From Chlamydomonas sphaeroides (taxonomy: Eukaryota; Chlorophyta; Chlorophyceae; Chlamydomonadales; Chlamydomonadaceae), in the NCBI GenBank assembly GCA_001662425.1, contig BDDC01001900.1, positions 1-15,895 on the forward strand: DNA of 15,895 bases. Direction: 5' to 3'. A program made the translations under genes and the position numbers. The notes under the pieces were generated by a model. That model had not been told where the DNA came from, searched no databases, and saw nothing but the letters and a program-made list of their open reading frames with translations. Of the stretch, positions 1-9,122 are shown piece by piece; position 1 is the stretch's first letter; each line of letters begins with the position of its first letter.

Positions 1-132
1 CCCCACCCCGCCCCACCCCCGCCCACCCCCGCCCCAACCCCGCCCAACCCCGCCAACCCCGCCCAACCCCGCCCAGCCCCGCCTCCCACCTACCACCCCC
101 TCTCCCTCCCCCGTCCCTCCCCTCCCCCCCAG
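1..132 (+). repeat. C-rich ~10-base repeat in a truncated intron
   Basis: The window opens inside an intron of the RETICULATA-related gene. The first ~80 bases are an imperfect array of a roughly 10-base C-rich unit (variants of CCCCGCCCAA). A pyrimidine tract and the AG acceptor at 131-132 follow. The complementary strand has runs of G that could form G-quadruplexes. No coding sense is seen. Confidence 0.7.
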
Positions 133-1860
133 CGCCCATCGCCAAGTGGCTGGCCACCATCCCCTCGGCCGTGTTCGAGGCCTCCGTGCCGGGCGTCAAG
201 ACCTACGGCCCCCTGCAGCGCCTGGCCTGCATCGGCGTCAAGTTCCTCGAGTACTCGCTGGCGGGCATCACCTGCGGCCTGCTGGGGCAGGGCCTGGCCA
301 ACAGCCTCATGATGGCCAAGTGAGGCGGGCGGGGAGGGAGGGCTACGTGGCGGGGTGTGGGGGGGAGATTGCGCGGGTGTGGGGGCAGGCGTGCCTCGTG
401 CTGGCCGAGTGAGGGCGCGGGATGGCAAGGGGACGTGAGAGGTGATAGGTGTTGAGGCGGGACGGGCAGGGGGAGAGGCAGGGAGAGTGGGGGAGGAAGG
501 GGGCTTCGGAAGGCGGGCGTGCAGGCCCCTCCCTGGGGCAGGCCCCGTAGCCAGGACAGGCAGGCTGGCTGATGAGACAGTGCTACGTGAGGGGGAGGCT
601 GAGGGTTGGGGCGAGTTTGGCACAGCGTGGCAGCCGCTGCTGGACCCGAGGGGCCACAGCCGGCTGCACGGCGCCTGGCGGCTGCTTCCGCACCTCGCCG
701 GCCAGCCCTCGCCGTCACAAGCTCACACCGACGGGCACGGCCGACGCGCCACTCTGCCCGGGGCGTGCTGTGCCGCGTGCGGGGTTCTGTTCTACGTAAC
801 ATTTGAACACACCGCCCCTTCCCGCCCGGGATCTCTCTCCCCCGCCCCGCCCCCCCCCCAGGCGCCACTTCCACGGCGCCAAGGAGGACGACGTGCCAGT
901 GCCGCCCCTGTTCAAGACGGCGCTGGTGTGGGGCCTGTTCATGGGCGTCAGCTCCAACACCCGCTACCAGGTGGGGCAGGCAGGGAAGGGAGGGGAGGGG
1001 AGGGAAGCCAGGGGCGGAGGGAGGGAGAGCCGCGGGGGCGCGGTGAGCGGGCAAGGGGGCAGGGAAGCCGGGTGGTTGAGCCCGCGAACGTGCGATCACA
1101 TGGGATCCCTGGCCTGCCCTGGGACCTTTCACTGTCCCTGCTTCGCCTCTCCCATGGCATACCCTGCCCCCTCCTCATGAGTTGGGCTGGTGTGAAAAGG
1201 GACCTTGATTGCGTCCGTGCCTCCTCTCGTCCATACCCTTTTTGGTGGGGGGCCTTGACGCCTGACCGCCTCCTGACCACGCCCCCTACCCCGTCCCCCT
1301 CACCTCCCAGATCGTGTTCGGCCTGGAGCGGCTGGTGGACATGAGCATCGCCAAGGCGGTGCCGCAGGTGGGGGCGGAGGAGGGGAGGGGAGGGAGGGAA
1401 GGGAAGGGAGGAGAGAGGGAGGAGGGGCACGGAGGGGAGGGAGGAAGGGAGGAAGGGAGGGAGCGTGGGCGAGGCGGCAGGGCAGGGAGGAGGGGGTTAG
1501 TGGCAGCCTTGCTGCACCGCCACCCGCCCCGCCTCCGCTGCACCCTGGCCCACCCGCGTGCGCCCCAGCACCCGCTTCCCGGCTGCTGGCGCCAGCCGCC
1601 AGCCGCCACCTCTTGCTCACCTTGCCTAGCGGAACACGCCCACCGCGCTCCGTACCACGCTCTGTAGCACGCCCTGCACCGCGTTCTCTCCCCCTCTCCC
1701 CACCTCCCTTCTCTCCCCACCCACCCACCCTCTCGCCCACCCTTGGTCCCTGGTACTGCTGCAGGCGGCCTACGCCACCACCATCGCCATCCGCTTTGTG
1801 AACAACGTCATCGGTGGCGAGAACTTTATCGACATGGCGCGCTGGGCGGGCGTGCAGTAG
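133..1860 (+). CDS. RETICULATA-related protein (DUF3411), 3' four exons, 5' partial
   Basis: This is the C-terminal part of a chloroplast envelope protein of the RETICULATA / RETICULATA-RELATED family (DUF3411). The family is known from Arabidopsis leaf-reticulation mutants and its biochemical role is unsettled. Exons: 133-319, 862-970, 1311-1367 and 1765-1860 (stop TAG at 1858). All introns are GT-AG and the phases join exactly, giving about 148 residues. The order of family signatures is right: an exon with PSAVFEASVPG, LQRLACIG and GLLGQGLANSLMMAK; then RHFHGAKEDDVPVPP and FKTALVWGLFMGVSSNTRYQ; then IVFGLERLVD; then AYATTIAIRFVNN ending in FIDMARWAGVQ. The TALVWGLFMGVSSNTRYQI stretch and the C-terminal WAGVQ-type end are typical. 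The first exon enters with two bases of a split codon, so the N-terminus and transit peptide lie upstream of the window. Intron 3 (1368-1764) carries a purine-rich G/A tract. The family call is firm; which member of the family is not. Confidence 0.87.
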
Positions 1861-2040
1861 GGCTGGGGCGGTGGAGCGGAGGCGAGGCTCGGTCGCTGGG
1901 GAGGGAAGGCTGAGAAGGGAGGCGGGGAAGATGGGAGGCGAGGCGCAGTAGGTGGAGGGGTTGGCGGCATGCAGGCGGGGTGGGGTCGCGGTGACGCGAA
2001 GAGGTGTGCGGAGGAGTGAGGCGGGCGGAGCGACGCACGG

Positions 2041-2045
2041 TGTAA
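2041..2045 (+). promoter_or_regulatory. Candidate poly(A) signal TGTAA
   Basis: This is the first TGTAA, the usual chlorophyte poly(A) pentamer, about 180 bases after the TAG of the RETICULATA-like gene. Two further copies at 2543-2547 and 2626-2630 are alternatives and would give a longer 3' UTR. The sequence alone does not decide between them. Confidence 0.4.
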
Positions 2046-2192
2046 AGTGGCGGTGGCCGCGCGCCGGCCATGTTCAGAGTTGGTGGCGGCGAGCGAGCTG
2101 GCGCGAGCAGTGGGGCGCGAGCAAGGCGTGCGGCGACATGAGCAGGCGGGGCGGTGCGAGGCGGCAGAGCAATGGGTGTGGTGGCGGCCGGC

Positions 2193-2233
2193 GGGGCGCC
2201 ACAGCCGCCGGTGGTTGCGGCGGGGGGCGCCCC
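2193..2233. repeat. Strong GC hairpin
   Basis: GGGGCGCC at 2193-2200 is complementary to GGCGCCCC at 2226-2233. Inside the loop, CCGCC at 2205-2209 pairs with GGCGG at 2219-2223. The result is a two-tier stem-loop of 13 G-C pairs. It lies in the 3' UTR or intergenic DNA after the RETICULATA-like gene. Function unknown. Confidence 0.6.
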
Positions 2234-2293
2234 ATTCGCTGTAGAACCAGGTCGCCCCTGGGTCTGGCGGACACGCGGCGAGGTGCGGCGCAG

Positions 2294-2319
2294 GTGGTGG
2301 CCGGCGAGGTGGCCGGCGA
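2294..2319. repeat. 12-base direct duplication
   Basis: A 12-base unit beginning GGTGGCCGGC is present twice in immediate tandem. It lies in non-coding sequence and probably reflects slippage. Confidence 0.55.
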
Positions 2320-2680
2320 GGCCTTGCAATCTGTCTTCATGTCGGGTGTGTGTGGACGGGGGCTCATCCAAGCCCTCCGTCGGCAAATATTTGAGCAGCC
2401 CCATGCTGGGACCCGGAAACAGCAGCAGCGAGTGTCCCTCTGCCGTGACCATTGGTGGGGCTGGGAAAGGCTCAGGTGGCGTTGGGTGATACGCGGCTGT
2501 CACGGCTACCTCAAGGCTTGCGTTCGATCAAGGATGCTTTTGTGTAAGACGGCCTGCGACGGCTGGCGCGGCGCTCAGCTACACGCGGGCGACAATTGCG
2601 CAGAAGCGCCAAGCGCAGGGGGCGTTGTAAGGGGTGCATTCGATGTAGCAGTTGAGACAACCTCGGACACCAATGCGGGC

Positions 2681-2687
2681 TATAAAA
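2681..2687 (+). promoter_or_regulatory. Isolated TATA box (TATAAAA)
   Basis: A perfect TATAAAA stands in lower-GC intergenic DNA just after the last TGTAA. The next supported start codon on this strand is 790 bases further on, and several ATG triplets intervene. It could serve an unspliced leader with upstream ORFs, an unseen 5' exon or a non-coding RNA, or it may be chance. Confidence 0.3.
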
Positions 2688-3154
2688 CGAGGGGTGAGGG
2701 CACGGAGGTCGGTGTGCCCGAGACCCCTCAAATAGTCCCAGCTTTGACCGCGTCATGACCGACGCTGTGTGTCGGGTCTGGGTGGCCTCTTCTTGGGGCG
2801 AGCCATGCACCCATGCGCAGCTGGGACAGGTATGCTGTAGCGAGGACCTAGAGGCTCAAGCGGTCAAGGAGCAGTATGTGACCTTGGGCAGGGGCGATGG
2901 AGAGGGTTCGTGTCATTTGGCGCGACACCCAGACGCCGTGATACATTGGTGATCAGCTCTGTTGTACTCAGTGTACAGTTTGAAATCCATTCATTGCACC
3001 TACTAAGTACGGTTGCTCTTGCTGTTGCGAGCATCCGGACTCACGGTGCGTGGCCGCTCAGCGAACTACGTCCGCTCGTGCACATGCTGTGGATCATAGC
3101 CTTCTCCCACAGCTAAGCGCGGTCTCTCCGCTGATCTAGCCGCGTGGCCATCCT

Positions 3155-3172
3155 GCGTTGCTTTGGCAACGC
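3155..3172. repeat. Small perfect hairpin
   Basis: GCGTTGC at 3155-3161 and GCAACGC at 3166-3172 form a 7-base-pair stem with a 4-base loop, about 300 bases before the glycosyltransferase start. There is no T-run after it and no known role. Confidence 0.4.
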
Positions 3173-3440
3173 GGTCTGCTGTTGCATTCAACACCACGGC
3201 GTCTTCCCTCAACCTGAGCAAGGAACAACCTTCTGAGAACACGCCTGATAGGTGTGTCGCGCTTGGCTAAGCACGGGACTAGGGGAGTGCTCGATGTGGC
3301 CACACACCTGGAACTTGGGAGTCCCGCCCCCGCTGCACCCGTGCCTCCGAATCGCGGGCATCAACTCATGCCACCTGAGCGCGGGCCTTCGCTCAGCAGA
3401 GCGCGGGGATGCTCCTTTAGGCCACACGTACAGGACTGAC

Positions 3441-3698
3441 ATGCCGACGCGCGCACAGAGATGCAGCAACACACAAAATGCCCGCTACTTACGCTGCGCC
3501 AGGCATGGCGTGGGGCCTCTCCGCCGACACCGTGCACGCGCGGCGTGCGTCCACGGAGCCAGACGATACCGACGGCAAGAAGCGATGGAGCCCGGCGCTA
3601 CGCCGGCTCGCGGCCAGCGCACCCTCGCCCCGCTGGGCGCTGCTTGTGGTGCTATGCTTGGGCATGCTAGGCGGCGGTTACTATCTGGGCAACAATAG
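3441..3698 (+). other. Overlapping upstream ATGs before the glycosyltransferase start
   Basis: ATG at 3441 (frame open to 3698) and ATG at 3461 (frame open to 3670) both lie just upstream of, out of frame with, and overlapping the main start at 3478. If the transcript begins upstream of 3441 they would act as overlapping uORFs that lower translation of the main frame. The main ATG has the better context (ACAAAATG, A at -3). The transcription start is not known, so this remains a possibility. Confidence 0.35.
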
Positions 3699-6100
3699 TC
3701 GAGGTGACGGAGCCCTGCAGTCCGGGGCCTCCGTCGGCGGCGAGGCCAGTGGCGAGGGCGACGACGTGGAGGGCCGGTGGCGCGCGTTCAGGAACTTTGC
3801 CGTCTCGCTGACGGGCACCGGCGCCGGCGCGGGCAAGGGTGCCTCCGCGCCTCCCGCGCCGCTGCCGCCCAGCAACCGCTCGCTGTCCTTCCCCGTCTGC
3901 AACGGCTACACTAACCAGCGCCTGTCGGTGGGTCTCAGCACGGGCAACGCCTGGGGTTGCTGCAAAGCGGCGATGTTAGCGGCACGCGTAGCAGCCTCGC
4001 CCCCCCCTGCGCACCGGATACAGTAGTGGCGCCCGCTCGCTGAGTGGCACGCCTCGGCCTCGCCCCTGCACGGCCTCATTAACCCCTCCTCCGCCCCCGC
4101 TCATGCCCCGCCCCCCTCGGCTGCGGGCCCAGATTGCGTACGGCGTGCTGATGGCTCGGCGGCTGGGCCGCTCCGTGGTGATGCCGGTGCTGGTGGCCAA
4201 CGGCAAGCAGCCCACGGAGGAGACGGTGCTGGCCAGCGCGGGCAACGAGGTGCGTGCCGCGAGGGCGCTGGCGGCCACGAGCCGCACACCCCGCAGCCCG
4301 CCAGCCTGTGGCACCTGCCTGCCGGGCCGCCCGTGGTCCTGCGCGGCGCCCCGGCGCAAGGCCGCACCGCACACCCCGCAGCCCGGCCGCGCTGCGACGA
4401 TGGGCCCCCTCGCCATTCCCCGCCTGCAGGTGCCCTTTGACGCGCTGTACGACCCGGCCCACTTCCGCTCCACGCTGGCGGCCGCGGGCGTGCGCGTGCT
4501 GTCGGCCGGCGAGCTGCCGCCCGGGGCCGTGGGCGCCGCGGTGCCGCTGGCCGGGCTGGGCGCCGACCCGCCCGGCGCGCTGGCCAGCAGCCCGCACGCC
4601 GCGGTGCCGCACCTGGCCATCGACTGCCCGCTGTACCGGGGGCTGCCCGCGGGGCTGCTGCAGCCCGCGGACGAGGACCTGCTGTGGGCGGTGCTGCGCG
4701 CGCTGGCGCCCAGCAAGCAGGTGCGGCCGGGGCGGGTGGGGTCGGGTGGGGTCGGGTGGGGCGGGTTGGGGCGGGTGGGGTCGGGGTTGTACGCTGGGTC
4801 AACTTAGGGTCCACTGAACGAATGAGTAACAGGGTGTTGGTCGCGGCGGCACGGGCGTGCAGCCGGCGGGCGTGTTGCCTTGGGGGCCGTGCGGGCGGCT
4901 GGGACTGAGGTAGGCGGGCCGGAGCGGGGATAGCGGCTGGCGGCCAGAGACAGGCATGGGGCGGTGGGCGCCCACCATGGCGCCCCTGTCAGTGGTGGTG
5001 GCAGCCTCAGGCCGGAAGCAGGAGCCCCCGACATCCCACCTCCCCGCCCCCCCAGTCCGCCGCCCTGGTGGACCGCATGGCGGCCGCCATCCTCAAGGTC
5101 GGGGCCACCGCGCCCGCAGAGGCCGCAGCCGCGGTCACCGTGACCCCCGCCGCGGGGCCCGAGGCGGCCTCCACCGCCGCCACGACACGGCGCCTGCTGC
5201 AGGACGCGGCCGGGGCCGCCGGCCAGGCAGCCTCGGCCGCGGACGCCACCAACGTGCTCCAATTCCCCATCCCCGCGCTGCCGGCGCTGCCGCGCAAATC
5301 GTTCAACTTCCTGCACCTGCGCATTGAGAACGATTGGCTGGCGCACTGCGCGTGAGCCGGGGCTGGGCGGGGAAGGGGATGGGGAGGGGAGGCACGTGGG
5401 CAAACGGGGGGCCCGGGCAGGGGGCGGGCAGGGGGCGGGCAGGGCAGCTGCAGCACGCACCGTGCGGAGGAGGAGGTGGGGCGAGGGACGGCGAGGGCCC
5501 CTGGGAGAGGGGCGCCGCAGGCAGCGCGGCGTGCATCGTGGGCGGGGCGCCTGCGCCTCGTGCATCGTGGGCTGGGCGCCTGCGCCTCGTGTATCGTGGG
5601 CTGGGCGCCTGGGCTGCGCAGGGTTGGCCCTGCTCCGCCCATGCCCGCGCGGCGTCCATACGCTCGGTCCTGCAACCCCCCAACCTCACCCCCACCCCGC
5701 CCCTCCCTGGCGCCAGGCGCTGGGAGGCCATCCCCGACGGCGTGGTCCGCAACAACTGCTACAACAACACGGAGACCGTGGACCAGACGTGAGGCGGGCA
5801 GGCGGGGGTAGGGAGTTGGGGAGGGCAGGGACAACACCAAGCACGACTGCAGCACTGGCACAGGAGCCGCAGCGCTCGGCCCTGCCGCGCCCTTCTCTCG
5901 CCGCTCTTGTGACGCCGGCCATGCCTTGCGCCCCACCCCCACCCCCACCCCCACCCCCCTTGGCCGCAGTCTGGCGCTGTTTGGCGTGGCGCCCACCTCG
6001 CCCCCGGTCGGCTCCTCCGACGGCCGCGCCCCCACCCGGGTGCCGCTGTACGTGGCGGTGGACTGGGAGGACACCGACCAGGGCCGCGCAGACAAGGTGC

Positions 6101-6152
<52 letters not shown>

Positions 6153-9122
6153 AGCTGGCTAGCTGGCTGGCTGGCTGGCTGGCTGGCTAGCTGGCTAGCT
6201 GGCTAGCTGGCTGGCTGGCTAGCTGGCTAGCTGGCTGGCTGGCTAGCTGGCTAGCTGGCTGGCTGGCTGGCTAGCTGGCTGGCTGGCTGGCTGGCTGGCT
6301 AGCTGGCTGGCTGGCTGGCTGGCTAGCTGGGTGCGGCAGCTGGCCCACACAGCCATACACAGGCAGCTGCCGGGGCAAGGGCGGGGGCGTGGCCCAGCAG
6401 TCGCCCTCACGGTCCCAGGCGCCATCGCACCCCCGGCCCCCGGATCCTCTGCCCCACGTTCCCCCACGCCGGCGTGCGCCCCGCCGCCCCCCTCCACCCC
6501 CAGATCCTGGCCCGGCTACGCGCCGCGGGCTATGCGGTGGTGACGTCCAAGGACCTGGCGCCGTTGGTGCCGGGGCTGGCGGGCAGCAGGGAGACGCGCG
6601 CCTCGCTCGACTACTGGCTGGCGCTGCGGGCGGCACGGTGGGGGGGGCAGCGAGGGGGAGGGCAGTAAGTGCGGTGGGGGGGGGCAGGGAGAAACAGGGG
6701 GCGAGGCTGGCCGAGAGTAGACAGGGCAAGAGGCGGGCACAGCTGATGACCTCCCCCGATCGCGCAGCGCGCACCGCACACACCGTGCACTGCACACCTC
6801 GCTCCTCGCTTCCCCCCTTTTCCCCCTCGAATCGGGCGCCCGGCGCCCTGGTTGGGACGGGAAGCCAAGTGCGCTTGGGCCCGCGAACATGCGGAAGCTG
6901 GGGATGTTGCCTGCACCAGGACCTTCGTCACTGCTATCGCATCCTCTACCAAATTTTTACCTCACCCGCAGCTTCATGGGCAACAGCGTGTCCACCTTCA
7001 CCGCGCTGGCGCTGGCGGAGCGGCGCTCCAGGGGCCGCTGGGCCGCCTACTACAACGGCGGCAACATCCCGCTGGCCGCCGTGCTGCCGGCGCTGGGCGG
7101 CCGGCTGCCCTGGGTCTTCACCGCCAGCAGCGGCGGCTCCGCCTACAGCAGCATGCTCAAGGCCGCGGTCAGGTGCGGCGGCCTGGCGGGGAGGTCGGGT
7201 TGGGGTGTGGCGGGGTGGCGGGGAGGGGCTTGGCGGTGGTGGTGGTGGTGCTGGTGTCGGGCTGCCCAGCCTGGGCCCTGCGCTGCCACTGCTGACCGGC
7301 CGCCCCCTGCCGCGGCGCAGGTCGGCCGCCGCCACTCGCACGCTGGCGCCCTACTGCCTGTTCACCGGCAACGTGAGCTCGCCTCTGGCGGTGTGGCTGG
7401 CCAAGCAGGGCGTGAGGCTGCTGCCGCACAGCCCCTCGTGGAAGGAGTCGCTGCTGGCGGTGGCGGGGGCCAAGGCGCAGGTGCGGGGGGGGCGGGGCGG
7501 GAAGGAGGCGGGGGAGCAAAGGTAGAGAGTGCGAGGCGGGGGGCGGGGCAAGGGACGGCGACGGGCGGCTCATGCTGGGCCCCTGCAGCTGCGGCTGGGG
7601 CTGGCACCAGCCCCCGTGACCCCGCCTGCTGCTCCACTTCTTCGCGCCCTGGCGCCACAGGGCAACGTGCGCCACAGCCACCTGTTCAAGAGCGCCGAGG
7701 CCCTGGTGGCCACCTTCGCCCGCGTGGACCTGCCCGTGGTGCCCGAGGTGCGGGGGGCGGGCGGAGGTGGTGGCTTGGGGCCTGGCGGACGCGGCGAGAA
7801 AGTGGCGGGAGCCCAGTGCGGCTGTCGTGGTGATTACCCGGGTGGCCCCTTCCCCCCCTTCCCTCCCCTTCCCCACGCCTCAGCTGTACGAGTACACCTA
7901 CGTGCTCTACACGGACGCCGACGTGTACTTCCGCAAGCAGCTGCGGCTGGAGGACTTCGGGCTGCCTCTGCCGCGGTCGCTGTCCATGGGATACGAGGTG
8001 GGGCGCCGGGGATAGCGGGGGCGGTGGGGCAGGAGGCGGGGGCCTGGGTGCACGGCGACCACCCACCATCCTGAGCCAGGGCTCCGCCCACGCCTGTACC
8101 TGACGCGCCCCGCCCCTCCTGCGCCCCAAAACCCCTCCCGCCCCCGCCCGCCGCGCCCGCCCCAGATGAGCCACGCCTTCCCGCTCAACGCCGGCGTCAT
8201 GCTGGCCTGCCTGCCCGCGCTGCGGGCCAGCTACGGCGCCTTCATGGCCGCGGCGCTGGGCAACAGGGAGGGACTCTACTACCCCGGCTTCGGGCCCGCG
8301 GACCAGGGCGCACTCAACATGGTGCGCAGGGGGCTGGGCTGCGTTGGGGGGGGCTCGCTCAAGAGGGAGGACGGGCAGGGGGAGGGCTGGCTGGGCAGGT
8401 GTGAGGGCAGCCCCGCAGAGGTCGCAGCAGCTGAGGTTGCTCCCATGCCCCACCCTGTTTGCACCCTCCCCATGTCTCCAATCGCAAAACAAACGCAATA
8501 TCTCCCCGCCCACACGCCTGCTCCCAGTTCTACGAGGCCGACCTGCGCGGCTCCGTGCTGGGCGCGCGCTTCAACGCCAAGCCCTACGAGCCCTTCCGCG
8601 AGGACGCCGCCATCGTGCACTTCCACGGCCCCAAGCCCGACGAGTACGAGGCCTTCCTGCTGGGCGGCCAGGCCTCGTGCAAGTTCGGCGACATGTGCGA
8701 AAAGGCCTTCCAGCAGTGAGTGGCCGCGAGGGGGGTGAAGAGGGGGCGGCGGGCGGGGGGAGCTGCGGTGCTGACGACGGCTGTGGGCGGGGGGGGCCTG
8801 TGGGGGCCGTGGAAGTCGTCCCACGCCCTGTGGACCCCGACAGCCCCTTGCACGCCCCCCACTAACCCGCCCCCTCCCTGTCCGCACCGCCCCCACTAAC
8901 CCGCCCCCTCCCTTTTCCCCACCGCCCCCACTAACCCGGCCCCTCCCTGTCCCCACCGCCCCGGCCCCCGCCCGCAGCTCGCTGTGCCGCTACGCGCGCG
9001 AGTGGGTGGGCTGGCTGCCCGAGGACCCCTCCGCCGCCAAGCTGGCGGACGCCTGCGCGGTGCTGGACAGCCCGCTGCTGCCGCAGCTGAGGGGCACGGC
9101 GCGCGTGGCGGCGTACCGGTAG
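3478..9122 (+). CDS. Two-domain Golgi glycosyltransferase: O-fucosyltransferase-like plus GT8-like
   Basis: Exons: 3478-3927, 4133-4249, 4430-4720, 5056-5351, 5717-5788, 5970-6096, 6504-6637, 6972-7172, 7321-7480, 7661-7747, 7884-7997, 8166-8321, 8528-8715, 8978-9122. All junctions are GT-AG and in phase; total 2538 nt, 845 residues. Start: first in-frame ATG after a TAG at 3418, with AAAA before it. Residues 1-52 are a basic tail; a single membrane segment at about 53-71 (WALLVVLCLGMLGGGYYL) makes a type II Golgi-style anchor, followed by a low-complexity stem. Domain 1 (about 138-515) resembles the plant O-fucosyltransferase family (PF10250): FPVCNGYTNQRLS, YGVLMARRLGRSVVMP, VPFDALYD, HLRIENDWLAHC at 373-384 (R375 matches the donor-binding Arg) and FMGNSVSTF. 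Domain 2 (about 575-800) is GT-A/GT8-like: YTDADVYF with D656/D658, PLNAGVM at 689-695, DQGALN at 729-734 and HFHGPKP at 766-772. An Ala-rich insert lies at about 300-360. Donor sugars and acceptor are unknown; fucose or rhamnose is likely for domain 1. Confidence 0.88.
4730..4790 (+). repeat. G-rich ~10-base tandem repeat in intron 3
   Basis: Repeats of GGGTGGGGTC and close variants follow the exon 3 donor of the glycosyltransferase gene. Regular runs of three to four G on the transcribed sense give G-quadruplex potential in the pre-mRNA. Confidence 0.65.
5531..5617 (+). repeat. 29-base tandem repeat, three copies, intron 4
   Basis: A 29-base unit beginning GTGCATCGTGGGC recurs at 5531, 5560 and 5589 (the third begins GTGTATCGTGGGC) with few mismatches. 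It lies within intron 4 of the glycosyltransferase gene. It has no internal coding sense and is a small minisatellite. Confidence 0.8.
6101..6330 (+). repeat. GGCT tetranucleotide microsatellite, intron 6
   Basis: About 230 bases of (GGCT)n, with scattered GGCTAGCT interruptions where one G is replaced by A. It starts eight bases inside intron 6 (donor GTGCGG) and is followed by GTGCGGCAGC, which resembles the sequence just before the array. It explains spurious open frames here (Trp-Leu-Ala-Gly on plus, Gln-Pro-Ala-Ser on minus). It is likely length-polymorphic. Confidence 0.95.
8855..8961 (+). repeat. 34/35-base minisatellite, three copies, intron 13
   Basis: A C-rich unit containing CCCACTAACCCG recurs with the ACTAACCC core at 8861, 8895 and 8930, giving periods of 34 and 35 bases. 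It makes up most of the 3' half of the last intron of the glycosyltransferase gene. The CTAAC core resembles a splice branch-point sequence, so the last copy may supply the branch point. Confidence 0.8.

Larger units (their letters stand above)
1861..3477. other. Intergenic region with 3' UTR of the RETICULATA-like gene
   Basis: The stretch starts with the 3' UTR of the upstream gene and ends with the 5' leader of the glycosyltransferase gene. TGTAA motifs occur at 2041, 2543 and 2626, so the 3' end of the upstream transcript is ambiguous. A TATAAAA box lies at 2681. GC content falls to the right of about 2500. The long open frames here (for example 1952-2758 plus and 1826-2503 minus) have low-complexity Gly/Ala/Arg or Pro-rich translations, overlap each other on both strands and show no family signature, so I do not call them genes. 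Confidence 0.6.

Noticed and set aside
1..80. Telomere-like C-rich repeat at the left end
   Set aside because: The unit does not match a green-algal telomere repeat (TTTTAGGG or TTTAGGG type), and it directly precedes a splice acceptor of a coding exon.
203..1132. 309-codon open frame, minus strand
   Set aside because: It is the complement of the RETICULATA-like exons and their C-rich introns; Pro/Arg-rich.
1952..2758. 268-codon open frame, plus strand
   Set aside because: It is Gly/Arg/Ala-rich low complexity, overlapped by an equally long minus frame, has no splice context or family signature, and includes TGTAA signals.
7230..7252. GGT trinucleotide run
   Set aside because: A short simple repeat within intron 8, of no special note.
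6389..7525. 378-codon open frame, plus strand
   Set aside because: It runs through exons 7-9 of the glycosyltransferase and their introns in a non-coding frame.
8855..8961. CRISPR-like direct repeats
   Set aside because: The units are contiguous without unique spacers, lie in a eukaryotic intron, and are a simple minisatellite.
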